Source of the DNA: an uncultured Chloroflexales bacterium
GTDB lineage: Bacteria > Chloroflexota > Chloroflexia > Chloroflexales > Chloroflexaceae
Length of the DNA stretch: 64,000 nt
Assembly (NCBI GenBank): GCA_937902315.1
Contig: CALGUG010000059.1
Coordinates: forward strand, 310,001 to 374,000
Direction of reading: 5' to 3'
The notes beneath the pieces were generated by a model. The model did no database searches, was not told where the DNA came from, and saw only the letters and a program-made list of their open reading frames with translations. Numbering within the stretch: position 1 is the stretch's first letter; every line of letters starts with the position of its first letter. Both the position numbers and the translations under genes were made by a program. This document shows, one piece after another, positions 41,579-50,679 of the stretch.

Positions 41579-42562
41579 TCAGACTTTTTTTGATTGGTCG
41601 ATCTCCTGCGGCGCTTGTTGGGCCAGCCGATCGAGTTCAAGTCGTTTATTCTCGATTTCGGCCAACTGGCTGCGCACTTGCGCGATCTCTGTTGCGACTT
41701 GCTCATAGGCGCTGGCCGCTGTGGTGTATTCGGCTACGTTGGGTTTGCGATGGCGGTTGAACTCGTCTTCGATCTCGCTAAAGCGTAATTGCAATTGTTG
41801 GAATTGCTGTTCAACTTGTTGCTGCGCTTGGCTGAGCTGTTGCACATCGGCGTCGGCATAGGAGATGCTGTCGAAACGTGCCTTTTCTCGCGCTTTATCG
41901 AGAGCTTGAGCTAGATCGGCGATAGCAACGCCCGCCGCTTCTTTTTGGCGATTGTGTTGATTGCTGGCTTGGCGCAGGATTTTGCGACTGTTGTTCCAGC
42001 GCATAAAAGCCCCGCCGCCCAAGAGCAGGAAGAGGAAGCTAAAACCGCCGATGATCAGCGGGATAAAGTTGATATTGAAGATATTGCCGCCGCCCGCTTT
42101 GGGGGGATTGACGATAGCATTTTCGATTGCCCCTAGGGTTTCAATGAAAGCGCCGCTCATATCGCCGCTAGCCAATTTTGGGTTGAGAACGGTTGTCCGC
42201 AGCGTCTCAGCATTATCGTTTACACCTAAAGCGGCATTCCAGCTATCGCCACCCCAGATCTCGCTATAGTTGGGATCGGTGCTCACATAGACGGCGATCA
42301 TATCTGGGTCGACTTGGGTGCTGCTGCGTGCTAGGCCAGTGGCTCGTAGACGAGCGACAAAATCATCGGCGCCCCCACCTTCTACCCGAAAGATCGCTAC
42401 GCTAGCACCGCGCCGAATCAGGGGCTGTGCGGCTCGTTCGATCTGATTGCGGTTGAGGTCGCCGATTTCATCGACAAAGATAAAATCGCCGCTCTGGGCC
42501 AAGAGCGGATGAACCTGGAGGAGCAATACAAGCAAGACGATCAGTAATCGTCGCATAGGCAC
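41579..42562 (-). CDS. TPM-domain membrane protein (upstream part of a split gene)
   Basis: The 327-residue product has a signal peptide (about 1-22, LLIVLLVLLLQVHPLLAQ), a TPM (TLP18.3/Psb32/MOLO-1) domain at about 25-150 (VDEIGDLNRNQIERAAQPL, VDPDMIAVYVSTDPNYSEIWGG), a transmembrane helix (about 165-187) and the start of a coiled coil. TPM domains occur as acid phosphatases or chaperone-like modules exposed outside the membrane. The frame ends TCAAAAAAAGTCTGA, a stop right after a run of seven A. Reading one base back there continues into the coiled-coil frame at 39780-41540. Either an indel, an assembly error or programmed slippage is responsible. Confidence 0.8.
   Translation of the reverse strand: MPMRRLLIVLLVLLLQVHPLLAQSGDFIFVDEIGDLNRNQIERAAQPLIRRGASVAIFRVEGGGADDFVARLRATGLARSSTQVDPDMIAVYVSTDPNYSEIWGGDSWNAALGVNDNAETLRTTVLNPKLASGDMSGAFIETLGAIENAIVNPPKAGGGNIFNINFIPLIIGGFSFLFLLLGGGAFMRWNNSRKILRQASNQHNRQKEAAGVAIADLAQALDKAREKARFDSISYADADVQQLSQAQQQVEQQFQQLQLRFSEIEDEFNRHRKPNVAEYTTAASAYEQVATEIAQVRSQLAEIENKRLELDRLAQQAPQEIDQSKKV
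41583..41593 (-). other. Possible slippery site / frameshift in the TPM gene
   Basis: Seven T on the plus strand (41585-41591) give A AAA AAA in the reading frame, a sequence that fits X XXY YYZ slippage and is also a common place for transcriptional slippage. The zero frame stops two codons later; the -1 frame is open for 600 more codons. Confidence 0.6.
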
Positions 42563-42572
42563 TCCTTGAATC

Positions 42573-43511
42573 TTATTTGACAGTTTTGAGAATGTCAGCG
42601 ATCACCCCTCGATGATAGCGCAGCATGGCTTGATCGCCCCCATACTGTTTCCAGACGACTGCGCAGAGTGTAAGATGATAGATCAGACGATAGATCAAGG
42701 TTCGCTGTTCCCAACCAGCAGGGAGATTGCGGACTGTGCGATAGCCTTGCAAAAAAGGACCCGCTATCGGATTGACTTCGTCTGGCTCGATCAGCAGACC
42801 GGTAGCGAATTCGTATTCAGCGTCTCCGATCAGCGCCCACTCGAAGTCGAGCAGGCCACTAAGATACCAACCTTTTTTGCCACGAGCGAAGAGCGCATTA
42901 TGCAAGCCGAAATCGCCGTGTACCAACGAAGGCGTTGGCCTAGCGGGCACAGTTGCGCGCATCAGAAAGTCTTCGACGCCGTACAACATCATGGCGGGCA
43001 GCCCTTCGCATTGCCATAGCGTGATCAGACTCTCTGCAGCTTTGTCGAGCAGATAGCTGCGCCAGTTATCGTGATTGCCGAGCTTTTTGCTCTCTTCGGT
43101 ATAGCCTCCGTAATGTAAAAAGCGTTGATTATGGACAGTAGCTAGGGCTACACCGAGGGAGTATGAAAGCTGATTACGTGTTTCGGCATCGATTAAGGGC
43201 CAAACATGTAGTCCGCGCTCGCCAGTCAGGCGCTCGAGCAGAATTACGTCGTAGGGCACGATATGGTGCGATGTGTCGAGCCCTAAGACCTGTGGGACGG
43301 GCAGGTCTGTGGTGCGCAAGCGCTGGTAGATCAGAGCCTCTTTGCGGAACTTATAGTTGGTTGGTTCCAGTGCATTGAGGCGCAGAATGATTTCATTATT
43401 AACAACATAAATTTGGTTGTCATCATCAGCTGGAATGCGATACCACGAATGGACGCTTCCAAGATTTTGCTTTTCTATAAGTGCTGTTATTTGGGTTGTG
43501 GTTAGCGTCAT
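42573..43511 (-). CDS. Phosphotransferase of the APH/choline-kinase fold
   Basis: The 312-residue protein has the protein-kinase-like fold of aminoglycoside phosphotransferases and related small-molecule kinases. PSLVHGDFGLHNALF is the catalytic loop (Asp of HGDF, Asn of HN) and GLLDFEWALIGDAEYEFA holds the magnesium-binding Asp. The N-terminal lobe has QIYVVNNEIILRL with the expected hydrophobic pattern. Relatives phosphorylate aminoglycosides, homoserine, fructosamine or other alcohols and amines. It lies 10 bases upstream of the TPM gene on the same strand and may be cotranscribed, but no functional link is evident. Start ATG 43511. Confidence 0.83.
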   Translation of the reverse strand: MTLTTTQITALIEKQNLGSVHSWYRIPADDDNQIYVVNNEIILRLNALEPTNYKFRKEALIYQRLRTTDLPVPQVLGLDTSHHIVPYDVILLERLTGERGLHVWPLIDAETRNQLSYSLGVALATVHNQRFLHYGGYTEESKKLGNHDNWRSYLLDKAAESLITLWQCEGLPAMMLYGVEDFLMRATVPARPTPSLVHGDFGLHNALFARGKKGWYLSGLLDFEWALIGDAEYEFATGLLIEPDEVNPIAGPFLQGYRTVRNLPAGWEQRTLIYRLIYHLTLCAVVWKQYGGDQAMLRYHRGVIADILKTVK

Positions 43512-43584
43512 GGGAATCTGGAGCTTGCTTGAAATACGAGTAGTAAGCTGCTCGTGCTGGCGACTCGTGTGCTATTGGCTGCTA

Positions 43585-43619
43585 TCGAAGTGCCGTAGGG
43601 CTGAGATGCAGCACTTCGA
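43585..43619 (-). terminator. Hairpin between the cystathionine enzyme and phosphotransferase genes
   Basis: TCGAAGTGC (43585-43593) pairs with GCACTTCGA (43611-43619). It lies 38 bases after the stop of the cystathionine gene on the minus strand. No T run was seen, so its function is uncertain. Confidence 0.45.
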
Positions 43620-43656
43620 CACTTCGATAGACAGGTTTCGATGGATGGAGGAGAGA

Positions 43657-44814
43657 CTAGCCTAAGCTATCAAGTGCTTGTTGCAAGTCGTCGATCAGAT
43701 CTTGCTTGTCTTCGATTCCGACGCTCAGCCTAACAAGACCGCCCGGAACCTCAAGCGTTGATCCGGCGACGCTAGCATGGGTCATAGCGGCTGGTAGCTC
43801 GATCAGGCTCTCGACACCACCTAGACTCTCTGCAAGCGTAAAGAGCTTGGTTTTAGCCACGATCTGACGGGCAGCGGCCTCTCCATCTTTGGCGATAAAC
43901 GAGACCATACCGCTAAAGCCGCCTGCCATTTGGCGACGGGCTAGTTCGTGTTGGGGGTGGCTCTCGAGCCCAGGATACATCACTTGGCTGACCTTCGGGT
44001 GTTCTGAGAGGAATTTGGCGACTGCGAGAGCGTTTTCGCCGTGTTGGCGCATGCGGAGCGCCAAGGTTTTAATACCGCGCAACACCAGCCAGCAGTCGAA
44101 GGGGCCGGGTGTGCCGCCAGCGGCGTTCTGCACAAACTTGAGCCGCTCGTAGAGCTGCTGATCGTTGAGCAGCACTGCGCCGCCTACTACATCGCTGTGG
44201 CCGCCGAGATACTTGGTAGTGCTGTGTAGCACAATGTCGGCACCCAGTTCGAGCGGCAGTTGGCAGGCGGGCGAGGCGAAGGTATTATCGACCACGGTTA
44301 GCGCGCCGTGTTTGTGGGCGATCGCGCTGATGGCGCTGATATCGGCCAGTTTCAGCCAGGGGTTGGTCGGCGTTTCGAGCCAGATCAAGCGAGTATTGGG
44401 GCGAATGGCCGCCTCTACCGCAGCCGGATCGCTGCTCTCTACAAAGTCGGCACTAATGCCTTTATCCTCGAAGACGCGCACCAAGAGGCGATAGGTGCCT
44501 CCATAGACATCGTTGCCACAGATCACGTGGTCGCCTGTTTTGAGCAGGCTGAGCAGAATGGTTGTTTCAGCTGCGAGACCGCTTGCGAAGGCTAAGCCGT
44601 ATTTGGCTCCTTCGAGCGCGGCTAATGCTTTTTCGAGAGCGCTGCGGGTGGGGTTGCCGCTGCGCGAATAGTCGTAGCCTTTGGTGACGCCAACTGCTTC
44701 TTGAGCAAAGGTGCTTGTTTGATAAATGGGAACGATAACCGCACCGGTTGCACTATCAGGTTCCTGTCCTACATGAATTGCTTTGGTTGCGAAACCATAC
44801 CTATGTTCACTCAT
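43657..44814 (-). CDS. Cystathionine gamma-synthase/gamma-lyase (PLP, Cys/Met metabolism)
   Basis: The 385-residue enzyme is of the Cys/Met metabolism PLP family. It has FATKAIHVGQEPD, VPIYQTSTFAQ, YDYSRSGNPTRSALEKALAALEG, ASGLAA, the cofactor Asp in TVVDNTFASP and the Schiff-base Lys in LHSTTKYLGGHSD. SLGGVESLIELPAAMTHAS is the C-terminal signature. The family covers cystathionine gamma-synthase (MetB), gamma-lyase and O-acetylserine-dependent forms, which are hard to separate by eye. It is monocistronic, with an AT-rich region (44815-45145) upstream. No methionine-related riboswitch was recognised there. Confidence 0.9.
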   Translation of the reverse strand: MSEHRYGFATKAIHVGQEPDSATGAVIVPIYQTSTFAQEAVGVTKGYDYSRSGNPTRSALEKALAALEGAKYGLAFASGLAAETTILLSLLKTGDHVICGNDVYGGTYRLLVRVFEDKGISADFVESSDPAAVEAAIRPNTRLIWLETPTNPWLKLADISAISAIAHKHGALTVVDNTFASPACQLPLELGADIVLHSTTKYLGGHSDVVGGAVLLNDQQLYERLKFVQNAAGGTPGPFDCWLVLRGIKTLALRMRQHGENALAVAKFLSEHPKVSQVMYPGLESHPQHELARRQMAGGFSGMVSFIAKDGEAAARQIVAKTKLFTLAESLGGVESLIELPAAMTHASVAGSTLEVPGGLVRLSVGIEDKQDLIDDLQQALDSLG

Positions 44815-45145
44815 AACAGTTTTCCAGATATAAAAAGCGTTCCACTCTTTTCAGTATACCATGTCCCTTAAACTTTCTTTAGACCGTGATTTTTTCTCGT
44901 TGAGACATTGAACATCAACAGAGTTATTGTTCTAGATACAAGGAGCTTTTGAGAGAGTGACGACTTTTTTCAATCTGAGGAATCTAAACTATGTGATAGG
45001 CCTGTTTTGCACTGTTTGTGCCGACAGATTGTCTCTACAAAGACGAAATAGCTTTAAAACAGCTACGAGTGAGAAATAGCTTTTTATGGTATGCTTAACG
45101 ATTATCTGAATGTATTCAGTATGAAATAATGGTGTTACACAACCT
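44815..45145. promoter_or_regulatory. AT-rich divergent intergenic region
   Basis: This 331-base gap lies between the cystathionine enzyme gene (minus) and the C39-like gene (plus) and should hold both promoters. It is AT-rich. I could not pick a convincing -35/-10 pair. Confidence 0.45.
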
Positions 45146-46183
45146 ATGACATCAACAACTCTGCGGTGGGATTCAGTTGCATCGTTCCAAACTTGGAGCA
45201 CTGCCAGCGAGCCGTACGCGACAGCGGTTTTGCTCAGCCCCCTGATTGCCATTCCAAGCGATTGTACTGAGATCATCCCTTCTTGGGAGGCTTCTACTCC
45301 GAAAGATAGTGCGATAGAGATCCGCCTGCGTGTGAAGTATGCCGATCACGAGAGCAATTGGTATCGTATAGCTCTTTGGGACAGCGCTGGCCAAGGTTCG
45401 CGCCGCACCAGCTTTGCCTCTCAGAGCGACGACGACGCCTATGTGGCAACTGATACCCTGGTGTTGCGCCGTCCAGCGGAGGCGGTACAGGTTGCTGTAG
45501 CGCTTTTCAGCGCTCCTGATGGCGCACTGCCCCAACTGAAGGGCTTGTCGCTGAGTTGTAGCGGCGATGTGGTTCAGCCCGATGCTAAAGCGGCTCACCC
45601 TGTCTGTAGCCTCGAGCCGCCCTATTTTTCGCAGTTTAGCTACGATGAACAAGATGGTTGGTGTAGTCCGACCTCTTTAGCTATGGTGCTGGGCTATTGG
45701 TATAAGCGAACTGGAGATCCAGTTCTCGCACCCTTTATCGATCCGCAATCGGTGCCGCGTTTGGTAGCCCCGGCGGTCTACGATGCAACGTATGAGGGCT
45801 ATGGCAACTGGTCTTTTAATGTAGCCTATGCTGCTAGTCTAGGTTTAGAGAGCTTTGTGACGCGCCTAGACAGCATCGATCAGCTTGACGAGTGGCTCGC
45901 CTTGGGTATTCCTGTGGTCATGAGCATCGCTTGGAAGGAAGGCCAACTTACGGGAGCGCCAATTCCTAAGAGCAACGGGCACCTAATTGTGGCGATCGGA
46001 ATCGATGAGAGTGGCGATGTGATTGTGGCCGACCCTGCAGCCAAACAGCTCGATCAAGTTCGTCGCACTTACAAGCGCAAAGAGCTGGAAGCCTGTTGGT
46101 TGCGTCCACATGGCACGATCTATCTGATCTATCCGCGTAACTATCCTATTCCTCAAGTTGGGGCCCTTGTTCAGGTAATGTAA
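45146..46183 (+). CDS. C39-like papain-fold protein with N-terminal beta domain
   Basis: The 345-residue protein has two parts. Residues 1 to about 140 look like a beta sandwich (LRWDSVASFQTWSTA, IEIRLRVKYADHESNWYRIALW). The C-terminal ~200 residues match the peptidase_C39-like fold: catalytic Cys in DGWCSPTSLAMVLGYWYKR, His in NGHLIVAIGIDESG and Asp in VIVADPAA. Such proteins hydrolyse peptide bonds, often in the cell wall or in leader peptides. There is no signal peptide, so its location is unclear. It has a terminator-like repeat downstream (46234-46271). The start has no strong ribosome site. Confidence 0.8.
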   Translation: MTSTTLRWDSVASFQTWSTASEPYATAVLLSPLIAIPSDCTEIIPSWEASTPKDSAIEIRLRVKYADHESNWYRIALWDSAGQGSRRTSFASQSDDDAYVATDTLVLRRPAEAVQVAVALFSAPDGALPQLKGLSLSCSGDVVQPDAKAAHPVCSLEPPYFSQFSYDEQDGWCSPTSLAMVLGYWYKRTGDPVLAPFIDPQSVPRLVAPAVYDATYEGYGNWSFNVAYAASLGLESFVTRLDSIDQLDEWLALGIPVVMSIAWKEGQLTGAPIPKSNGHLIVAIGIDESGDVIVADPAAKQLDQVRRTYKRKELEACWLRPHGTIYLIYPRNYPIPQVGALVQVM

Positions 46184-46233
46184 TCGAGCATTATTCTCGT
46201 TTTCGCTACTTGGATACAGCCTCTAAACGGTAT

Positions 46234-46271
46234 AAGAGGTGATTGATCGCTTTACGATCCGATCACCTCTT
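46234..46271 (+). terminator. Terminator-like inverted repeat
   Basis: AAGAGGTGAT (46234-46243) pairs with ATCACCTCTT (46262-46271), with GATCG/CGATC inside. It lies 50 bases after the C39-like gene. Confidence 0.65.
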
Positions 46272-46360
46272 CATCAGCCGTATATTCACTACGGATTCTG
46301 TCGTTTCTTGCTTAAATCGATCGAAATTTGGTAACCAAGCATAAAACTCTGTCGTCATAT

Positions 46361-46969
46361 TTAATGTGATTGCTGAACTGCTCGTTGAAAAAGCTGCACA
46401 ATCGAAGCTGTATCTGCTGCCAACCCAGCGTGGGGATCAGCTTGTGCAGCGTTTGTTGGTGGATGAACCGACAGAGCGAGTGAGAAAAAGAGCGCTACGA
46501 TCGCTTGAAGATCGAGCGAAGGATCGATCTCTGCTTGGTCGATAGCACGCTGCACCAGCTCTTGCACGATCTGATGCATGCGTTGGAAGCTCTCGATAAT
46601 CTGCTGGTTGTTCTTGACTAAGCGTGTAAGCTCAGGGTTTGGGCTACGTAATAAAACGGTTTGCGTATCGCTTTTGAAGCTGATAACCGTTTGCAATAAC
46701 AACACTAAGCTTGCTAAAGCGCTCTGTTCGGCCGCTAGTTCAGCTTCAAAAAGGTGTAAAAGGGGCCGTAGCTCGTGCAATATCGCTTCTACCAAAAGAT
46801 CTTCTTTGGTCGGAAAATAGCTGTAGAGTGTCGGTTTAGACACGCCAACGCAACTAGCGAGCTCATCCATCGAAACAGCAAAACCCTTCTGCCCAAGCAG
46901 TGTATGAGCTGTTTGGAGGATCTCTTCTCGCACCAGCATGCGTTGACGTTCGCGAAGAGATTGTGTCAT
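46361..46969 (-). CDS. TetR-family transcriptional repressor
   Basis: The 202-residue protein has an N-terminal TetR helix-turn-helix (about 14-60: EEILQTAHTLLGQKGFAVSMDELASCVGVSKPTLYSYFPTKEDLLVEAI) and a variable helical ligand-binding C-terminal part. It is divergent from an RND pump gene, the classical arrangement of a TetR repressor with its target. The region between contains two palindromes (47002-47018 and 47023-47041), the second lying exactly between the -35 and -10 boxes of a promoter reading toward the pump. Autoregulation is likely. The inducing ligand is unknown. Confidence 0.9.
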   Translation of the reverse strand: MTQSLRERQRMLVREEILQTAHTLLGQKGFAVSMDELASCVGVSKPTLYSYFPTKEDLLVEAILHELRPLLHLFEAELAAEQSALASLVLLLQTVISFKSDTQTVLLRSPNPELTRLVKNNQQIIESFQRMHQIVQELVQRAIDQAEIDPSLDLQAIVALFFSLALSVHPPTNAAQADPHAGLAADTASIVQLFQRAVQQSH

Positions 46970-47001
46970 GTGCGGCTACCTATTCTGAGTAATTGAACGA
47001 G

Positions 47002-47018
47002 GTAGTTAAACAAACTAC
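47002..47018. promoter_or_regulatory. Palindrome, possible second TetR operator
   Basis: GTAGTT (47002-47007), spacer AAACA, AACTAC (47013-47018). It directly precedes the -35 box and lies between the TetR gene start and the pump promoter. Confidence 0.5.
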
Positions 47019-47047
47019 TTGTCAGTAAGTATAACTTACTGTATAGT
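47019..47047 (+). promoter_or_regulatory. Promoter of the RND pump gene
   Basis: TTGTCA (47019-47024) and TATAGT (47042-47047) are separated by 17 bases, which is ideal spacing for a sigma-70-type promoter. A perfect 8-bp palindrome occupies the spacer, so repressor binding would block it. Confidence 0.68.
47023..47041. promoter_or_regulatory. Palindrome within the promoter: probable TetR operator
   Basis: CAGTAAGT (47023-47030), ATA, ACTTACTG (47034-47041). The perfect inverted repeat matches the dimeric binding mode of TetR proteins and fills the space between the promoter boxes. Confidence 0.65.
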
Positions 47048-47289
47048 AAAAGGGCTGTCAAGCATAGCTCGCGTTGCAATTTAACAACTGAATATCACAC
47101 GTTTTCGAACGCGTGCATTGTGTATATTAAGGCCAAGGCTTCTCGTGCCTGATTGCGTTTGTAACTCTTTGAAGTACTAAGCGATTTGTGCTGTGAACGT
47201 TCGTTGCCACGACCCGCGTCTCTGCTGATCAACATTCTAGTCTGGGTGCTTGTGTGCCCAACTATGAACACAGCGATAGAGAGGGAGAG

Positions 47290-50200
47290 ATGGAACACGC
47301 CGAGAGAGAGCCAGAACTTAAGGGGATGATTATCTCTGATACATCGATCAAGCAGCCTGTCTTCATCACAATGTTGATGTTGCTAGCGATTGTGGTCGGT
47401 GGATTGGCCTATTCGACCCTGCCGGTTAACCTGTTGCCCGATTTTGAGATACCTGTCGTCGCTGTGACTATTACCTATCCGGGTGTGGGGCCAGAGACGA
47501 TGGCGGAACAGGTTGCTAAACCGATCGAAGACCAGTTGATCACTCTGAGTGGTGTGCAACATGTGTCGTCGATCTCGCGTGATAGCTTTTCGCTGTTTAT
47601 CGTCGAATACGACTTCGACACTTCGGTCGACCAAGCCATGGCCGATGTACGCGATAAAGTGAATGCGGTTGTGCCGAGTCTGCCTCGAGACGTCCTTGAT
47701 CCGGTCTTTTTGAAGTTTGACCCGAACCAGACACCAATTATGCAGTTGGTGATTTCGAGTTCGACCGAACGCTCTCCGCTTGAGTTGCGTAAGATCGTCG
47801 ATGAGGAGGTTGTTCCGCGTTTGCAACAGGCGCCTGGCGTTGGTTCCATCTCGGTTTCGGGTGGCAGTTTGCGCCAGATCAACGTTTTGATGGATCTGGA
47901 AAAGCTCAAATCCTATAGTATTTTGCCTGTTCAAATCACCCGTGCCATTCAGTCGGCGAATGCTGATCGCGGTTTAGGCACCATTACGATCGACGGCCAA
48001 GATGTGAGTCTGCATGCGCCCAGCATGTTGCTGACTCCCGAAGATATCGCACGTATTCAGATCACCGGCACAAACTATCGAATCGGCGATGTCGCTCGCA
48101 TAGAAGATAGTATTGCCGAGGTGGAACAGTATTCGCGCCTTGATGGCAAAGATGCGATTGTGCTTGGTGTTGTGCGTCAGTCTGGCACCAACATTGTTGA
48201 AGTTGCCGACGGCATTTATGCTCAGCTCGATCAGATCTTTCGTGACAATCCTGATCTGCAATATACCGTTCCCGAAGATCAATCGGAAGATGTACGCGTT
48301 TCGGTTCGCTCGGCGATCGAAGAGCTGTTGGTGGCTGGCGTGGCCGCTATGTTAGTTGTGTTTTTGTTCTTTCGCGATCTGCGCAACACGCTTGTTACCA
48401 TTCTCGGCTTGCCGGTCATTATGATCGCGACCTTTGCGGCTCTAGCCTTCTTTAACATTTCGATTAACTTGCTCTCACTGCTAGCGCTCTCGGTCTCGGT
48501 CGGTTTGGTAATCGACGACGCGATTGTCGTTCGTGAAAATATTTTCCGCCAGATGCAGCGCGGCATCTCGCCAAGGCTTGCGGCTAGCCGCGGAACGGCT
48601 CAAGTTTCGCTTTCGGTTTTGGCTATGTCGTTGACCGTGATTGCGGTCTTCTTGCCAGTCGCCTTTTCGGGGGGTATTACGGGCATCTTCTTTAAAGCCT
48701 TCGGCATTACAGTTGCCAGCGCCATGGCGATCTCGTTGGTTGAAGCTCTGACCTTGGGACCAATGTTGTCGGCACACTGGTTTAAGCGCAAGCAGGACGC
48801 TATCAGACCGGAACATGATCGCGAGCTGACGCCTGAAGAAGATGTGATCGAAGAAGCTAACGAGCCGCTGGGCGGTTTGGCACGCAGTTACGAAGCGGTT
48901 CTGGCTTGGACCTTAAAACGCCGCTGGCTTGTGATGTTGGTGGCGATTGGGGTTTTCATTTTGAGCATTATCGCTGCTGGTGGTTTGAAATTTGCATTCT
49001 TCCCATCGTCGGAAGAGCCGGAATTCGCGCTAGCCTTTGAGCTTCCGCCTGGCACACCGCTTGAAAGAACGAACGAGATCGCGCTTGAACTCGAAAGTCG
49101 GGTCTTAGCTGATCCCGATGTTGAAAGTATTTTGGCATCGGTTGGAGGTAGCGGAACCGCCGAGCAAGCTTCCTTCTCAGTTAAACTTCACGAGGGTGCT
49201 CGCTTAGAGCCGGTGATGGCGCGCTTGCGTCAAGAGCTTGCCTTTGTGCCAAACCTCGCTTTTGGTAAGCCAACCATCGAGGGCGGCGCTTCGGCAAGTT
49301 TGGATGGGCGCGATATTCAGATCCGCGTCTTGAGTGTCGATCCGATTCCGACGATCGAACCATTTCTTGCTCAGTTGCAGGCTGGAGCGCAACAATACAG
49401 CTACTTGACCGATATTGACTCCAGCTATAAGCCGGGTCGGCCCGAGGTCGCCTTCAGACTCGATCCCGCCAAATTGGGCGATCTTGGCTTCACAAACGAT
49501 GATATTGCCAGTTCGGTGCGCGCTCTGATCAACGGCGAGACGGCTACGAAATTCCGCCAAGGCGGCGATGAATATGATGTCGTTGTGCGTTTAGAGCCAT
49601 CAGATCGCGTTGGAATCGCAGCTATTCGCAGTATTAGCGTGCCAACACCGAACGGTAATTTACCTTTGAGTGCTATCGCTGATGTAGAATTACGCAGTAG
49701 CTCGACGCTTATTCGTCGTTATGATCGCATGAATGAGGTATTGATTGGAGCGAATGTCGAAGGGAGGAATGTAACAGAAGTTCAAATGGAGCTAGCGGCA
49801 GCTATCGAACAAATGCAGAAACCTGCAGGCGTAACGGTAAGCTTTGGCGGTACGGCTGAGATGCAGGCCGAAGGTTTTACAACGCTCTATATCGCCATGG
49901 GCCTTTCAGTCATTTTTGTGTATATGGTGCTAGCTTCCCAGTTTGGCTCGTTTTTGCAACCCTTTGTCATTATGCTGGCAATGCCCTTTAGCTTCATCGG
50001 AGCTTTTTTGGCATTGCGTTTGACCAATATCGAACTGAGCATTTTCGGCATGATCGGTCTGATTATGTTGCTCGGTTTGGTTGTTAAAAACTCGATCCTA
50101 ATGGTAGACTTTACCAATAGATTGCGTCGTGCAGGCCTAGAAAAGCATTTCGCTATTCAACGAGCTGCCGCCATTCGTTTGCGTCCGATCTTGATGACCA

Positions 50201-50568
50201 CCTGTGCCTTGATCGCAGGTAGCCTTCCAGCGGCGATCGGCCTTGGAGAGGGTGCTGAGTTGCGACGAGCCTTATCGGTGGTGGTGATCGGCGGTTTGTT
50301 AACATCGATGTTTTTAACCTTGCTAGTGGTGCCAAGTGCCTACAGCTTGCTCGACTCGTTTACAACAGGCTTTAAACGCTTATGGAGGCGTAACGCGGCT
50401 TCATCAGTTCAGCAGCCTTCTGCTGCGGCGAGTGGCATTGTCGCTCAGCCGCTGAGCGAATCGGAGGGCACTATAGCGCATCAGCTGAATGGTGCTGAGA
50501 TTGAGCAGCAGTCGCAAACTGAAGCAGCCGATCAGCACGAAACTCATTCGAAACAACGGCTTCAGTAG
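47290..50568 (+). CDS. RND-family efflux pump, AcrB/HAE1-like
   Basis: ATG 47290 was chosen because GAGGGAG lies just upstream; a GTG at 47254 is in frame. The 1092-residue protein begins ISDTSIKQPVFITMLMLLAIVVGGLAY and shows 12 membrane helices with two large loops. The proton relay is complete: SVGLVIDDAIVVREN (Asp-Asp, helix 4) and GLVVKNSILMVDF (Lys, helix 10). AcrB-type pumps export drugs, lipids or dyes using the proton gradient. The adaptor is encoded next (50680-52128). A C-terminal Ser/Glu/Gln-rich tail of about 70 residues is not part of the core fold. No outer-membrane channel gene is present, which would fit a cell without a typical outer membrane. Confidence 0.93.
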   Translation: MEHAEREPELKGMIISDTSIKQPVFITMLMLLAIVVGGLAYSTLPVNLLPDFEIPVVAVTITYPGVGPETMAEQVAKPIEDQLITLSGVQHVSSISRDSFSLFIVEYDFDTSVDQAMADVRDKVNAVVPSLPRDVLDPVFLKFDPNQTPIMQLVISSSTERSPLELRKIVDEEVVPRLQQAPGVGSISVSGGSLRQINVLMDLEKLKSYSILPVQITRAIQSANADRGLGTITIDGQDVSLHAPSMLLTPEDIARIQITGTNYRIGDVARIEDSIAEVEQYSRLDGKDAIVLGVVRQSGTNIVEVADGIYAQLDQIFRDNPDLQYTVPEDQSEDVRVSVRSAIEELLVAGVAAMLVVFLFFRDLRNTLVTILGLPVIMIATFAALAFFNISINLLSLLALSVSVGLVIDDAIVVRENIFRQMQRGISPRLAASRGTAQVSLSVLAMSLTVIAVFLPVAFSGGITGIFFKAFGITVASAMAISLVEALTLGPMLSAHWFKRKQDAIRPEHDRELTPEEDVIEEANEPLGGLARSYEAVLAWTLKRRWLVMLVAIGVFILSIIAAGGLKFAFFPSSEEPEFALAFELPPGTPLERTNEIALELESRVLADPDVESILASVGGSGTAEQASFSVKLHEGARLEPVMARLRQELAFVPNLAFGKPTIEGGASASLDGRDIQIRVLSVDPIPTIEPFLAQLQAGAQQYSYLTDIDSSYKPGRPEVAFRLDPAKLGDLGFTNDDIASSVRALINGETATKFRQGGDEYDVVVRLEPSDRVGIAAIRSISVPTPNGNLPLSAIADVELRSSSTLIRRYDRMNEVLIGANVEGRNVTEVQMELAAAIEQMQKPAGVTVSFGGTAEMQAEGFTTLYIAMGLSVIFVYMVLASQFGSFLQPFVIMLAMPFSFIGAFLALRLTNIELSIFGMIGLIMLLGLVVKNSILMVDFTNRLRRAGLEKHFAIQRAAAIRLRPILMTTCALIAGSLPAAIGLGEGAELRRALSVVVIGGLLTSMFLTLLVVPSAYSLLDSFTTGFKRLWRRNAASSVQQPSAAASGIVAQPLSESEGTIAHQLNGAEIEQQSQTEAADQHETHSKQRLQ

Positions 50569-50679
50569 CCGATTGAGTATTCACTTTTGTTCGTTTTAAG
50601 AGACAACTTTTTAGCATACGGCACAGGGGACGAAAAGGTAATACGATCCAGCCTGTCCAGATATAGGAGAAGACGTTTT

